This document shows, piece after piece, positions 15,148 through 23,550 of a stretch of DNA of 64,000 nucleotides; the first letter of the stretch is position 1; each line of letters starts with the position of its first letter. The stretch lies in the NCBI RefSeq assembly GCF_003999975.1, contig NZ_RJAC01000002.1, positions 682,001-746,000 of the forward strand. Reading direction: 5' to 3'. Position numbers and translations under genes: made by a program. The notes below the pieces were generated by a model. That model saw nothing but the letters and a program-made list of their open reading frames with translations, ran no database searches and was not told the DNA's origin. The stretch is from Actinoplanes solisilvae. GTDB lineage: Bacteria > Actinomycetota > Actinomycetes > Mycobacteriales > Micromonosporaceae.

Positions 15148-17577
15148 ATGGCCACCACATTCGCCGATCAACTGCGGTCGCTCACCGACGAGGCGCTCAG
15201 CGCGCTCGTCCAGTTGCGTCCTGACCTCGTCGTGCCCGTTCCCGCCGACATCTCCGCCCTCGCCGTGCGAGCGCAGTCCCGCGGCTCGGTCGCGCGCTGC
15301 CTCGACGGCCTGGACGAGTTCACCCTCGCCATCCTCGACGCCGCCCGCCTGAGCCGCGCCCCCGAGACCGCCCAGACCTCGGTCACCGCGATCCTCGAGC
15401 TGGCCAGTGATGTCGAGCCCGAAGACGTCCGGATCGCAATCGACCGCCTCCGGGTGCGTTTCCTGCTGCACGGCAACGAGGACGCGCTCCACCTGGTCGG
15501 CGCGATCGACGAGGTCACCTCGCCCTACCCGGCCGGCCTGGGCCGGCCCGCCGACTTCCTCGACCCCCGGGCCGCGGCCCTCTGCGCCGACAAGGCCAAG
15601 CTCCGGCGTACGGTCCTGGCCGCCCCGCCCGGGGCCCGCGCGGTGCTCGACCGCCTGGCCGCGGGGCCGCCGATCGGCGCGCTGAGCCGCGAGTCGGTGG
15701 CCGAGCCGGTGCGCTGGCTCGTCGACAACCACGTGCTGGTACCGATCAGCGAGGCCGGCCGCGCTCCCCGGGCCGACGGCGAGCTGGTCGAGCTGCCGCG
15801 CGAGGTGGGCCTGCTGCTGCGCCGCGACACCGGCCCGCTCGGGGCGCTGCGCCCGTTCCCGCCCATCCCCGCCGGCGCCGCCCGCGACCCGAAATCCGTC
15901 GACTCGGCCGGCGCCGGCCAGGTGATGGAGGCCGTCCGCAGCACCGAGACGCTGCTGGAGGCGCTCGCGGCCGAGCCCGCGCCGATACTGAAGGCCGGCG
16001 GTCTCGGCGTACGAGATCTCAAACGCCTCGCCAAAGCGGCCGCCCTCGACGAAGCGGGTGCCGCCCTGCTGCTCGAGGTGGCCCACGCGGCCGGTCTGCT
16101 CGGCGAGTCCGACGTCGCCGGTTCCGGGCGGTCGGTGACCGTGAGCCGGGCCGGCGGCGCCCCCGACGAGATCTTCCTGCCCACCGGGGCGTACGACCTC
16201 TGGCGCGCCCTCAGCAGCGCCCACCGCTGGACGGCGCTGGCCCGCGCCTGGCTCGCCATGACCCGGCAGCCGGGCCTGGTCGGTCAGCGCGACGACCGCG
16301 ACCGCCCGATCAACGCGCTCGCCCCCGACGCCGAACGCGCCGGTGCCCCGCAGGCCCGGCGCGAGGCGCTGCTCGTGCTGGCCGACCTCAAGCCGGGCAC
16401 GGCACCGCAGCCCGACGAGGTGCTGGGCCTGCTCGCGTGGCAGACCCCGCGGCGTTCCCGCGGGCGGGAAGCCGCCCACCGCGACGCTCTCTCGGGCGGC
16501 GCCTTGCTCGGCGTGACCGCGCTCGGCGCCGTGACGTCGTACGGTCGCCTGTTGCTCGAAGATGTCGACGACGGTGACCTCGACCCGCTGGGCGTGCGGC
16601 CGGGCGCGACCGAGCCGCCGAGCGACGCCGTCCGCACGTTGGACGCCCTGCTGCCCGCCCCGGTCGACCATGTGCTCGTGCAGGCCGACCTGTCGGTGGT
16701 GGTGCCCGGTCCGCCCGAGCCCGAGCTGGCGGCCGAGCTCGACGTGGTCGCGGAGCCCGAGTCGGCCGGCGGGGCGAGCGTGTTCCGGGTGACCGCGGCC
16801 AGCGTGCGGCGTGCTCTCGACGTCGGCTACACCGCGTCCGACCTGCACGCGCTCTTCCGCCACCGCTCGCGCACCCCGGTACCCCAGACGCTGACCTACA
16901 TGATCGACGACGCCGCCCGCAAGCACGGCGGTCTGCGCGCCGGCTCGGCCGGGTCCTACCTGCGCAGCGACGACGAGGCCCTGATCGCCGAGGTCATGGC
17001 CGACCGCCGGCTGGGGCCCCTGGGCCTGCGCCAGATCGCACCGACCGTTCTGGTCAGCCCGTTGCAGGTGGCCCGGCTGCTCGGCGGCCTGCGTGACGCG
17101 GGCTTCGCCCCGGTCGCCGAGGACGCCGGCGGCGCCGCCGTGCTCACCCGGCCCAGGGTGCGCCGCGCCCCGTCCCGCACGTCGGTGGCCTCTCGCCTCA
17201 CCGAACAGGCCGGACCTCCCCTGCTGACCGGTCCTCGCCTCGCCGGGGTGGTCGAACAAATCCGCCGCGGCGACATCGCCACCCGCGCGGCCCGCCGCGC
17301 CCCGGTCAGCGTCCGCGCCGCGAACGGGCAGGGTGTCCAGGGCTTGACCTCGGTGCAGCAGCACGGGCAGGCGATGGCGGTGCTCCAGCAGGCCGTCCGC
17401 GAGAAGGCCCGCGTGTGGGTCGGCTACGTCGACTCCCACGGCGCGACCCTGTCCCGCCTGGTCCGTCCGGTGTCCCTGAGCGCCGGCTACCTGCGCGCCG
17501 AGGACGAACGCACCGAAACCCTGCACACGTTCGCCCTGCACCGCATCACCGCCGCCGTCCCCGACGAGGAGGCGTAG
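15148..17577 (+). CDS. Helicase-associated domain protein, WYL-like C-terminus
   Basis: 809-residue actinobacterial protein, largely helical and Ala/Leu/Arg-rich, which lacks Walker A/B helicase motifs. The N-terminus (FADQLRSLTDEALSALVQLRPDL) and the middle (VDHVLVQADLSVVVPGPPEPELAAELD) match proteins annotated as helicase-associated or XPB/Ssl2-like N-terminal. The C-terminal ~90 residues (LQQAVREKARVWVGYVDSHGATLSRLVRPVSLSAGYLRAEDERTETLHTFALHRI) resemble a WYL ligand-sensing fold. ATG 15148 has no ribosome-binding site and may be leaderless. In the actinomycetes I know, it is a neighbour of the XPB helicase gene, and here the two are split by a toxin-antitoxin insertion. A joint role in DNA repair is inferred. 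Confidence 0.85.
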   Translation: MATTFADQLRSLTDEALSALVQLRPDLVVPVPADISALAVRAQSRGSVARCLDGLDEFTLAILDAARLSRAPETAQTSVTAILELASDVEPEDVRIAIDRLRVRFLLHGNEDALHLVGAIDEVTSPYPAGLGRPADFLDPRAAALCADKAKLRRTVLAAPPGARAVLDRLAAGPPIGALSRESVAEPVRWLVDNHVLVPISEAGRAPRADGELVELPREVGLLLRRDTGPLGALRPFPPIPAGAARDPKSVDSAGAGQVMEAVRSTETLLEALAAEPAPILKAGGLGVRDLKRLAKAAALDEAGAALLLEVAHAAGLLGESDVAGSGRSVTVSRAGGAPDEIFLPTGAYDLWRALSSAHRWTALARAWLAMTRQPGLVGQRDDRDRPINALAPDAERAGAPQARREALLVLADLKPGTAPQPDEVLGLLAWQTPRRSRGREAAHRDALSGGALLGVTALGAVTSYGRLLLEDVDDGDLDPLGVRPGATEPPSDAVRTLDALLPAPVDHVLVQADLSVVVPGPPEPELAAELDVVAEPESAGGASVFRVTAASVRRALDVGYTASDLHALFRHRSRTPVPQTLTYMIDDAARKHGGLRAGSAGSYLRSDDEALIAEVMADRRLGPLGLRQIAPTVLVSPLQVARLLGGLRDAGFAPVAEDAGGAAVLTRPRVRRAPSRTSVASRLTEQAGPPLLTGPRLAGVVEQIRRGDIATRAARRAPVSVRAANGQGVQGLTSVQQHGQAMAVLQQAVREKARVWVGYVDSHGATLSRLVRPVSLSAGYLRAEDERTETLHTFALHRITAAVPDEEA

Positions 17578-17683
17578 CTCTAGCCGCGTCATAGGTCGCG
17601 CGATCAACCCCATGAGAGGCACCAAGTGAAATAAGTCCAATCGACTTGCACATACTTCAGATAGGGCCGAAGCTTGGCAGGTA

Positions 17684-17704
17684 CTGTCCGGACTGTCCGG
17701 ACAG
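17684..17704. promoter_or_regulatory. Operator-like repeats upstream of the antitoxin gene
   Basis: CTGTCCGGA occurs twice head to tail (17684-17692 and 17693-17701). The second copy plus CAG forms a perfect 12-bp palindrome CTGTCCGGACAG (17693-17704). The array lies 23-43 bp before the antitoxin start, the usual place for an autoregulatory operator of a toxin-antitoxin operon. Confidence 0.65.
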
Positions 17705-17726
17705 CTTCGCCGCATCGGGAGTCATC

Positions 17727-18197
17727 ATGGGCAGCGCAACGACACTCGCGGCGACAGCGCTCCAACTCTCCGAGACAGCCCACCGCAAGGGCAGTCCGGA
17801 ACATGACTCGCTGAAACTTGTGCACTCGCTCCTTTCGCAGGCTGACCGCGGCGAGGTGAGGCTTGTCGTGGGCAATGCCGGATCCGTCACCCTTCCCGAT
17901 CTCATGATCGATCTTTTGAGCGAAGTGTGCGAGGTCCTGGAACGCGGCGATGGCGTGGTCGTCAGCGAACTTGCACGAGAACTCACCACCAGCGAGGCGG
18001 CACGGCTATTGGGCGTATCCCGGCCGACACTGACCAGCCTGCTCGATAAAGGCGAAATCAATTCGCATAAGGTTGGCACCCACCGACGAGTCGCCCTGAC
18101 AGACGTCCTCATATACCGTCGGCGACGCATCTCGCAACAGCGTGCGGCCTACGAAGCCATGATGGCCGAGCAAGACGACCTTGGCATCTTTGAATAG
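17727..18197 (+). CDS. Excisionase/MerR-type HTH protein, probable antitoxin
   Basis: 156 residues from ATG 17727, with GGGAG about 7 nt upstream. Residues 86-133 form an excisionase-type helix-turn-helix (LTTSEAARLLGVSRPTLTSLLDKGEI, then HKVGTHRRVALTDVLIYRRRR). The N-terminal ~80 residues are helical and contain LPDLMIDLLSEVCEVLERGDGVVV. It precedes a PIN-domain gene by 46 bp on the same strand, so it is most likely the DNA-binding antitoxin of that toxin. Codon use is less GC-biased than in the neighbours (AAT, TTG, TTT codons occur), which suggests lateral acquisition. Confidence 0.8.
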   Translation: MGSATTLAATALQLSETAHRKGSPEHDSLKLVHSLLSQADRGEVRLVVGNAGSVTLPDLMIDLLSEVCEVLERGDGVVVSELARELTTSEAARLLGVSRPTLTSLLDKGEINSHKVGTHRRVALTDVLIYRRRRISQQRAAYEAMMAEQDDLGIFE

Positions 18198-18243
18198 ATC
18201 CCCCACCAAGGCGTTGCTCAGACGGCCTCTGTAGCCTCACCCG

Positions 18244-18852
18244 GTGCCATCGGTGCCGATCGTTTTCACAGACGCCAACATTCTGTACTCAAGATGCCTT
18301 CGGGACTGGCTGGTACTGATGGCCCTCGACAGCCACTACACCGCCTACAAATTGCGATGGAGTGAGGCAGTTCTGGCCGAGACGTTTTACCACCTACGCC
18401 GCGATCACCCGAACGCCCCCGAGCGACAGATCGAACGTTGGCGCGATCTCATCGACGACAAATTTCCCGAAGCCAAGGTGACGGACTGGGATCCCGGCGC
18501 CGTCCCTTGCCCCCGAGATCCCAACGATCACCACGTTCTTGCCGCCGCCATCGCCGGTGACGTGGACATACTTGTCACGAACGACGGCGATGTCGACAAT
18601 TTTCAGCACTGCTTGGATCAAGTCGGCGCCGAAATCGACGTGCAGAGTAGCGATGACTTTCTCTGCATGACGGCCACTCGTCATCCCAAGATTGTCCGTC
18701 GGCGCTACCTGTCGCAGATCACCTTTTGGCAACACCGCAAACGGTGCAGCGAAGAAGCAGCGGCGGACTCATGTATCGACAGCCTCGACAAAGCGGGTGC
18801 CAGGCGGTTCGCGTTTCTTCTCAGAACGGACGAACGGTTTCGAATCTGGTGA
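18244..18852 (+). CDS. PIN-domain toxin (VapC-like ribonuclease)
   Basis: 202 residues, GTG start. Residues 6-15 VFTDANILYS carry the first metal-binding Asp (D10). Glu46 in VLAETFYHLR is a candidate second site. CPRDPNDHHVLAAAIAGDVDILVTND supplies D92, D95 and D114 of the Mg2+-binding PIN site. The C-terminal ~70 residues are longer than in classic VapC and contain WQHRKRC. PIN toxins cleave tRNA or rRNA, and the partner antitoxin is probably the gene just upstream. The gene has clearly lower GC than its surroundings. Confidence 0.85.
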   Translation: MPSVPIVFTDANILYSRCLRDWLVLMALDSHYTAYKLRWSEAVLAETFYHLRRDHPNAPERQIERWRDLIDDKFPEAKVTDWDPGAVPCPRDPNDHHVLAAAIAGDVDILVTNDGDVDNFQHCLDQVGAEIDVQSSDDFLCMTATRHPKIVRRRYLSQITFWQHRKRCSEEAAADSCIDSLDKAGARRFAFLLRTDERFRIW

Positions 18853-18943
18853 CCGTGGTGCCGGGCACCTTCGACGAGCGGCCCATCGCCCGGGACGGCG
18901 TGTCACACTGGAGGGTCGGTTTGTAGTTACGAAGGGTGTTCAG

Positions 18944-20605
18944 GTGAGCGGCGGACCATTGATCGTCCAGTCCGACAAGACTCTTCTGCTGGAGGTGGAC
19001 CACCCCGACGCGAAGGCGTGCCGGATGGCCATCGCGCCGTTCGCTGAGCTGGAACGGTCGCCGGAGCACGTGCATACGTACCGGTTGACCCCGCTCGGCC
19101 TGTGGAACGCCCGCGCGGCCGGGCACGACGCCGAGAGCGTCGTCGATTCGCTGATCAAGTACTCGCGCTATCCGGTGCCGCACGCTCTGCTGGTCGACGT
19201 GGCCGAGACGATGGATCGCTACGGCCGCCTCCAGTTGGTCAACGACCCCACGCACGGGCTCGTCCTGCGCGGCCTCGACAAGATCGTTCTCATCGAGGTG
19301 GCGAAGTCGAAGAAGCTGGCCGGCATGCTCGGCGCCAAGATCGATGACGAGATGATCGCCGTGCACCCGTCCGAGCGGGGCCGCCTGAAGCAGGCGCTGC
19401 TCAAGCTCGGCTGGCCGGCCGAAGACCTCGCCGGTTACGTCGACGGCGAGGCGCACGAGATCGACCTGGCCGAGGACGGCTGGCATCTTCGTTCCTACCA
19501 GCAGGAGGCGGTCGACGGCTTCTGGGCGGGCGGCTCGGGCGTCGTGGTGCTGCCCTGCGGCGCCGGCAAGACTCTTGTCGGCGCGGCCGCGATGGCCACG
19601 GCCAAGGCCACCACGCTGATCCTGGTCACCAACACGGTCGCCGGCCGGCAGTGGAAGCGCGAGCTGATCGCCCGCACGTCGCTCACCGAGGACGAGATCG
19701 GCGAATACAGCGGCGAGCGCAAAGAGATCCGCCCGGTCACCATCGCGACCTACCAGGTGCTCACCTCGCGCCGCGGCGGCGTCTACCCCCACCTCGACCT
19801 GTTCGGCGCCCGCGACTGGGGCCTGGTGATCTATGACGAGGTCCACCTGCTGCCCGCGCCGATCTTCCGGTTCACGGCCGACCTGCAGGCTCGTCGCCGG
19901 CTCGGCCTGACCGCCACCCTGGTCCGCGAGGACGGCCGCGAGGGCGACGTGTTCTCGCTGATCGGCCCGAAGCGCTACGACGCCCCGTGGAAGGACATCG
20001 AGGCGCAGGGCTGGATCGCGCCGGCCGAGTGCGTCGAGGTGCGGGTAACCCTCACCGACGCCGAGCGCATGGCCTACGCGGTGACCGAGGCCGAGGAGCG
20101 TTACCGGGTCGCCGCCACCGCGCGCACCAAGCTGCCGGTTGTCCGCGCCCTGGTCGAGAAGCACCGCGACGACCAGGTGCTCGTGATCGGCGCCTACATC
20201 GATCAGCTGCACCAGCTCGGCGAATATCTCGACGCCCCGATCGTGCAGGGCTCGACGACAAACAAGGAGCGCGAGCGCCTCTTCGACGCGTTCCGCTCGG
20301 GCGAGCTGCGTACGCTGGTTCTCTCGAAGGTCGGCAACTTCTCGATCGACCTGCCTGAGGCGGCGGTGGCCATCCAGGTCTCGGGCACGTTCGGCTCGCG
20401 TCAGGAAGAGGCTCAGCGGCTGGGACGGGTGCTGCGTCCGAAGGGCGACGGCCGCCAGGCGCACTTCTACACGGTCGTCTCCCGCGACACGATCGACACC
20501 GAATATGCGGCCCACCGTCAGCGGTTCCTGGCCGAGCAGGGGTACGCCTACACGATCGTCGACGCCGACGACATCCTCGGCCCGGCCCTGCCGCAGATCG
20601 ACTGA
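18944..20605 (+). CDS. DNA repair helicase XPB
   Basis: 553-residue superfamily 2 helicase of the bacterial XPB type (3'-5' DNA helicase, nucleotide excision repair). The N-terminal domain contains LIVQSDKTLLLEVDHPDA. Walker A is VVLPCGAGKTLVG (about residues 203-209) and the DEVH box is VIYDEVHLLPA (about 297-300). GLTATLVREDGREGDVFSLIGPKRYD contains the RED motif typical of XPB, and the C-terminal helicase domain ends EAQRLGRVLRP. The GTG at 18944 has GAAGGG about 9 nt upstream, and the longer frame runs back into the PIN gene without support. Confidence 0.94.
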   Translation: MSGGPLIVQSDKTLLLEVDHPDAKACRMAIAPFAELERSPEHVHTYRLTPLGLWNARAAGHDAESVVDSLIKYSRYPVPHALLVDVAETMDRYGRLQLVNDPTHGLVLRGLDKIVLIEVAKSKKLAGMLGAKIDDEMIAVHPSERGRLKQALLKLGWPAEDLAGYVDGEAHEIDLAEDGWHLRSYQQEAVDGFWAGGSGVVVLPCGAGKTLVGAAAMATAKATTLILVTNTVAGRQWKRELIARTSLTEDEIGEYSGERKEIRPVTIATYQVLTSRRGGVYPHLDLFGARDWGLVIYDEVHLLPAPIFRFTADLQARRRLGLTATLVREDGREGDVFSLIGPKRYDAPWKDIEAQGWIAPAECVEVRVTLTDAERMAYAVTEAEERYRVAATARTKLPVVRALVEKHRDDQVLVIGAYIDQLHQLGEYLDAPIVQGSTTNKERERLFDAFRSGELRTLVLSKVGNFSIDLPEAAVAIQVSGTFGSRQEEAQRLGRVLRPKGDGRQAHFYTVVSRDTIDTEYAAHRQRFLAEQGYAYTIVDADDILGPALPQID

Positions 20606-20617
20606 ATCCCGATCGCA

Positions 20618-20652
20618 ACTACACTTGTAGTCGATCTCACTACAGGCGTAGT
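20618..20652. promoter_or_regulatory. Paired TetR-type operators
   Basis: ACTAC-N4-GTAGT occurs twice: 20618-20631 and 20639-20652, with centres 21 bp (two helical turns) apart. The second copy ends 8 bp before the TetR start codon, so binding would block transcription or translation of the regulator itself. The repeats are exact in all ten arm positions. Confidence 0.8.
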
Positions 20653-20660
20653 TTGTCGTC

Positions 20661-21233
20661 ATGGCTACTCACCGTGACGAGCTTCTCGACGCAGCGATCA
20701 CCGTGCTGGGTGAGCGTGGCACGCACGCGCTCACCCACCGCGCGGTCGACGCCGCCGCCGGGTTGCCCGCAGGGTCGGCCTCCAACCACTTCCGTACGCG
20801 GGATGCCCTGTTCGACGGCGTAGTGGTCCGATTCGCCGAGCGCGAGCGGGTCAACTTCGACCGCATCGTGGCCCGGCGCTCGCCCACCACCCCCGGCGAG
20901 CTCGCCGAGGTCATGGCCGCGCTCGCCCGCGAGGCGACCGGCCCGCAGCGCGCCCTGACCCTGGCCCGTTACACGATCCTCGTCGAGGCCGCGTTCCGTC
21001 CCGAGTTGCGAGCCCGCGTGCTGGCCACCGGCGCGGCGGTTGACGCGTGGTTCATGGCCTGGCTGCCGGTGGCCGGTTCGACCGATCCCGCGCGCGACGC
21101 CCCGCTGCTGATGAACCACTGGACCGGCCTCGTCCTGCACCAGCTGGCCGTGCCTGATCCCGCGTTCGATCCGTCCGTTCAGCTGGCCGCGATGGCGCAG
21201 GCCGTCCTCGGTCATCCCAGAGAGGCGCCGTGA
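20661..21233 (+). CDS. TetR family transcriptional regulator
   Basis: 190 residues. The N-terminal DNA-binding domain reads RDELLDAAITVLGERGTHALTHRAVDAAAGLPAGSASNHFRTRDALFDGVV. The helical C-terminal ligand domain contains RALTLARYTILVEAAFRPELR. It is preceded by two perfect palindromes that are almost certainly its own operators. The stop overlaps the start of the next gene as TGATG, so it is co-translated with a mycothiol-dependent-enzyme-like protein. That gene is then the likely target of regulation. Confidence 0.93.
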   Translation: MATHRDELLDAAITVLGERGTHALTHRAVDAAAGLPAGSASNHFRTRDALFDGVVVRFAERERVNFDRIVARRSPTTPGELAEVMAALAREATGPQRALTLARYTILVEAAFRPELRARVLATGAAVDAWFMAWLPVAGSTDPARDAPLLMNHWTGLVLHQLAVPDPAFDPSVQLAAMAQAVLGHPREAP

Positions 21234-21856
21234 TGAACCGCGACCAGATATGGGACGTCATCGTGACCGAGCGGCGCGCGGTGGTGGCGCTGCTCGAATC
21301 GCTCTCGGCCGACGAGTGGCAGCAGCAATCGCTGTGCAGCCGCTGGACGATTCACGACGTCGGCGCGCATCTCACCATGCAACAGATGGGCCTCAGCGAC
21401 GCGTTTCCCATGATGAGGCAGTGGCAGGGCAGCCTGGCCCGCACAATCGCCCACACCGCCCGGGTGCGCGCCGCCGCCCTGACACCCGAGCAAATCGTGA
21501 CCGAGCTGCGTGACACGGCCGGGCGACGCCGTCGCAACATCGGCGTGACCCGGCTCGAGACCCTGACCGACGTGCTGGTGCACACCCAGGACATCGCGAT
21601 CCCCCTCGGCCGGCAGCACACGATGCCGGCCGAAGCCGCCGCCGAGTGCGCCACCCGCACCCTGAGCATGCGCTGGCCGCCGCCGCTGCCGTCGGTGCGC
21701 GCGGTCGCCGGCCTGCGCCTGACCGCGACCGACGTCGACTGGTCAGCCGGTCAGGGCCCCGAGGTCCGCGGCCCGATGGAGGCTCTGCTGCTGACCATCA
21801 CCGGCCGGCACGTGTGGCGCGACCGCCTCAGCGGGGAGGGCGTCGCCCGCCTATGA
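21233..21856 (+). CDS. Maleylpyruvate isomerase / DinB family mycothiol-dependent enzyme
   Basis: 207-residue DinB-fold protein. The N-terminus WDVIVTERRAVVALLESLSADEWQQQSLCSRWTIHDVGAHLT has the conserved W-x3-D-x3-H pattern of metal- and mycothiol-dependent enzymes of this family. LTDVLVHTQDIAIPLGR supplies a second conserved HxxD-like region. ATG 21233 overlaps the TetR stop by one base (TGATG); a GTG one codon earlier is possible. Probably a thiol transferase or isomerase acting on small electrophiles. The substrate is unknown and control by the linked TetR is inferred. Confidence 0.87.
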   Translation: MNRDQIWDVIVTERRAVVALLESLSADEWQQQSLCSRWTIHDVGAHLTMQQMGLSDAFPMMRQWQGSLARTIAHTARVRAAALTPEQIVTELRDTAGRRRRNIGVTRLETLTDVLVHTQDIAIPLGRQHTMPAEAAAECATRTLSMRWPPPLPSVRAVAGLRLTATDVDWSAGQGPEVRGPMEALLLTITGRHVWRDRLSGEGVARL

Positions 21857-22267
21857 CGGCACGACCGCGGGGGCGACCGCCGGCTCGGCCGGGTTCTGCA
21901 CCGCGGGCGCGGACGTGCTGCCCTGCGCCAGGGCGAGAGCACCGACGCAGAAAGCGAGAACGAGCACCACGCCGGCGACGATCCCCGCGATCAGCCAGAA
22001 CCGTTTCCGCGAGGGGGCGGCCGGCGGGGTGAACCGGGTGCCGGCCTCCTCGTGCGCGGCTGCGGCGACCACCTCGGGGCTGCCCAGCCGCTCGAGCACC
22101 TCGATCACCTCGCCCTCGCTGGTGAGGTTGCGTTCGGCCTGTTCGGCGGCGATGTGCGCGGCCAGGTCGGCCAGCAGTTCACGGCGCTGCAGCACCGGGA
22201 TGCCGGCGAGCCGCTGGTCGACCTCGTGCAGGTATTCGGCGACGACGTCGGTCTGTTTGGTCTTCAT
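21851..22267 (-). CDS. HAAS-domain membrane protein (PadR partner)
   Basis: 138 residues. The N-terminal ~70 residues (VVAEYLHEVDQRLAGIPVLQRRELLADLAAHIAAE... VIEVLERLGSPEVVAAAAHEE) match the HAAS helical domain found in proteins encoded next to PadR regulators. One transmembrane helix follows at about 90-114 (FWLIAGIVAGVVLVLAFCVG), then a short Pro/Ala-rich extracytoplasmic tail. The start overlaps the PadR stop by 4 bp (ATGA). It probably works with the PadR protein in an envelope-linked sensing pair. The function is not established. Confidence 0.85.
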   Translation of the reverse strand: MKTKQTDVVAEYLHEVDQRLAGIPVLQRRELLADLAAHIAAEQAERNLTSEGEVIEVLERLGSPEVVAAAAHEEAGTRFTPPAAPSRKRFWLIAGIVAGVVLVLAFCVGALALAQGSTSAPAVQNPAEPAVAPAVVPS

Positions 22268-22608
22268 GCGGCCTCACCGGTTCCCACAAGACGGTCGACG
22301 GTCAGTCGAAACGAAACCCACTCGGTGCGGAAGTGTTCGAGCGCGGAGCGCCCGGCGGGGGTCAGCCCGTAATAGCGCCGCGGCGGACCGCTCGGCGACT
22401 CGGCCCACTTGCTCTGCAGCCAGCCGGACCGGCGCAGGCGCGAGAGCAGTGGATAGATCGTGCCCTCGCCGGCGGCCAGGCCGGGCTCGTCGCCCAGCCG
22501 TCGCACGATCTCGTTGCCATACCTGTCCTCGGTCTCGACCATGGCCAGGACGCAGAACTCAAGCGTGCCGCGGCGCAGACTCGTCGACAACTGCGAGACA
22601 TCTGCCAT
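22264..22608 (-). CDS. PadR family transcriptional regulator
   Basis: 114 residues from ATG 22608. Winged helix regulator of the PadR type: LRRGTLEFCVLAMVETEDRYGNEIVRRLGDEPGLAAGEGTIYPLLSRLRRSGWLQSKW, then RRYYGLTPAGRSALEHFRTEW. A GTG three codons upstream (22617) is an alternative and could be leaderless. A perfect 19-bp palindrome sits about a dozen bases upstream of the start and is the likely autoregulatory operator. It forms an operon with the HAAS protein through a 4-bp overlap. Confidence 0.92.
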   Translation of the reverse strand: MADVSQLSTSLRRGTLEFCVLAMVETEDRYGNEIVRRLGDEPGLAAGEGTIYPLLSRLRRSGWLQSKWAESPSGPPRRYYGLTPAGRSALEHFRTEWVSFRLTVDRLVGTGEAA

Positions 22609-22619
22609 GCGCGACACAG

Positions 22620-22638
22620 TACCTTGCGCCGCAAGGTA
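22620..22638. promoter_or_regulatory. PadR operator palindrome
   Basis: TACCTTGCG-C-CGCAAGGTA, perfect 9-bp arms around one base, directly upstream of the PadR start and just after the stop of the LigD polymerase gene. The arms match the general shape of PadR boxes. Confidence 0.75.
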
Positions 22639-22641
22639 GGT

Positions 22642-23550
22642 CTAGACAGGCAGGGCGGCGCCGGGTCGCAGCAGTTCGCCCATCAGGTCGCCGTGCTGCT
22701 CGACGCGATCCAACACCTCGCCGGCGCGATAGTGGCGGGGCTCCTCGGCGCCGGTCGCCACAGCCTCGACCTCGTCCCAGGTGAGCGGCGTCGACACGGT
22801 CGGCATTTCCAGGGCCCGCAGCGAATAGGGCGTGACGGTCGTCTTCGCCGCGTTGTTCTGACTCCAGTCGATGAAGACCTTGCCCGGCCGGATCGCCTTG
22901 GCCATCTTGGCCGTGATCGATCCCGGCACCATCGCGGCCAGCTCCTCGGCAACCCTTTTCGCGTACGCCGACACGAGCTCGGAGTCCTGCGAACCGGAGA
23001 TCGGACAGCACAACTGCATGCCCTTCTTCCCCGACGTCTTCGGACAGGACGCGATTCCGTCCTCGGCCAGCCGATCGCGCATCAGCACGGCGACCGCGCT
23101 GCATTCCTTGAGCCCGGCCGGCGCCCCCGGATCGAGGTCGACGACGAGCAGGTCGGGGTCCGCGCCGATCCGCCACTGCGGGGTGTGCAGTTCGAGCGCG
23201 GCCAGGTTCGCGAGCCACACCAGGGTGGCCAGATCGTCGACGACCACGAAATCGATCGTCTCGCGGCTCTTGGTCGAACCGGGCACGGGCAGCGTCGCGA
23301 GTCGCACCCAATCGGGCGTACCCCCGGGCTTGTTCTTCTCGAAGAAATGCGTGCCGTCGACGCCGTTCGGGAAGCGGATGCGGGTCACCGCACGGTCGGC
23401 CAGATGCGGAAGCATGACCGGGGCGATACGCGTGTAGTAGTCGATGACCTCGCCCTTGGTGAATCCGGCGGCCGGATACATGAGTTTGTCGAGGTTGGAC
23501 AGCTCTAGATCGCGCCCGTCGATCGAGACCGGGAACCGTTCACCGGCCAT
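22642..23550 (-). CDS. ligD: LigD-type NHEJ polymerase/primase
   Basis: 302-residue stand-alone polymerase domain of the LigD family (archaeo-eukaryotic primase fold) that fills gaps during non-homologous end joining. It contains LSNLDKLMYPAAGFTKGEVIDYYTRIAPVMLPHL, HFFEKNKPGG, the metal-binding pair D138 and D140 in LLVVDLDPG, KTSGKKGMQL, and FIDWSQNNAAKTTVTPYSLRA. ATG 23550 has GGAGGAGG 6 nt upstream. It overlaps the ligase gene by 11 bp and is translated after it. Here polymerase and ligase are separate proteins, as in many Actinobacteria, rather than one fused LigD. Confidence 0.94.
   Translation of the reverse strand: MAGERFPVSIDGRDLELSNLDKLMYPAAGFTKGEVIDYYTRIAPVMLPHLADRAVTRIRFPNGVDGTHFFEKNKPGGTPDWVRLATLPVPGSTKSRETIDFVVVDDLATLVWLANLAALELHTPQWRIGADPDLLVVDLDPGAPAGLKECSAVAVLMRDRLAEDGIASCPKTSGKKGMQLCCPISGSQDSELVSAYAKRVAEELAAMVPGSITAKMAKAIRPGKVFIDWSQNNAAKTTVTPYSLRALEMPTVSTPLTWDEVEAVATGAEEPRHYRAGEVLDRVEQHGDLMGELLRPGAALPV

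Noticed and set aside
15133..17715. 860-codon minus-strand ORF
   Set aside because: Antisense shadow of the helicase-associated gene caused by high GC. Composition is Arg/Gly/Val-rich with no domain.
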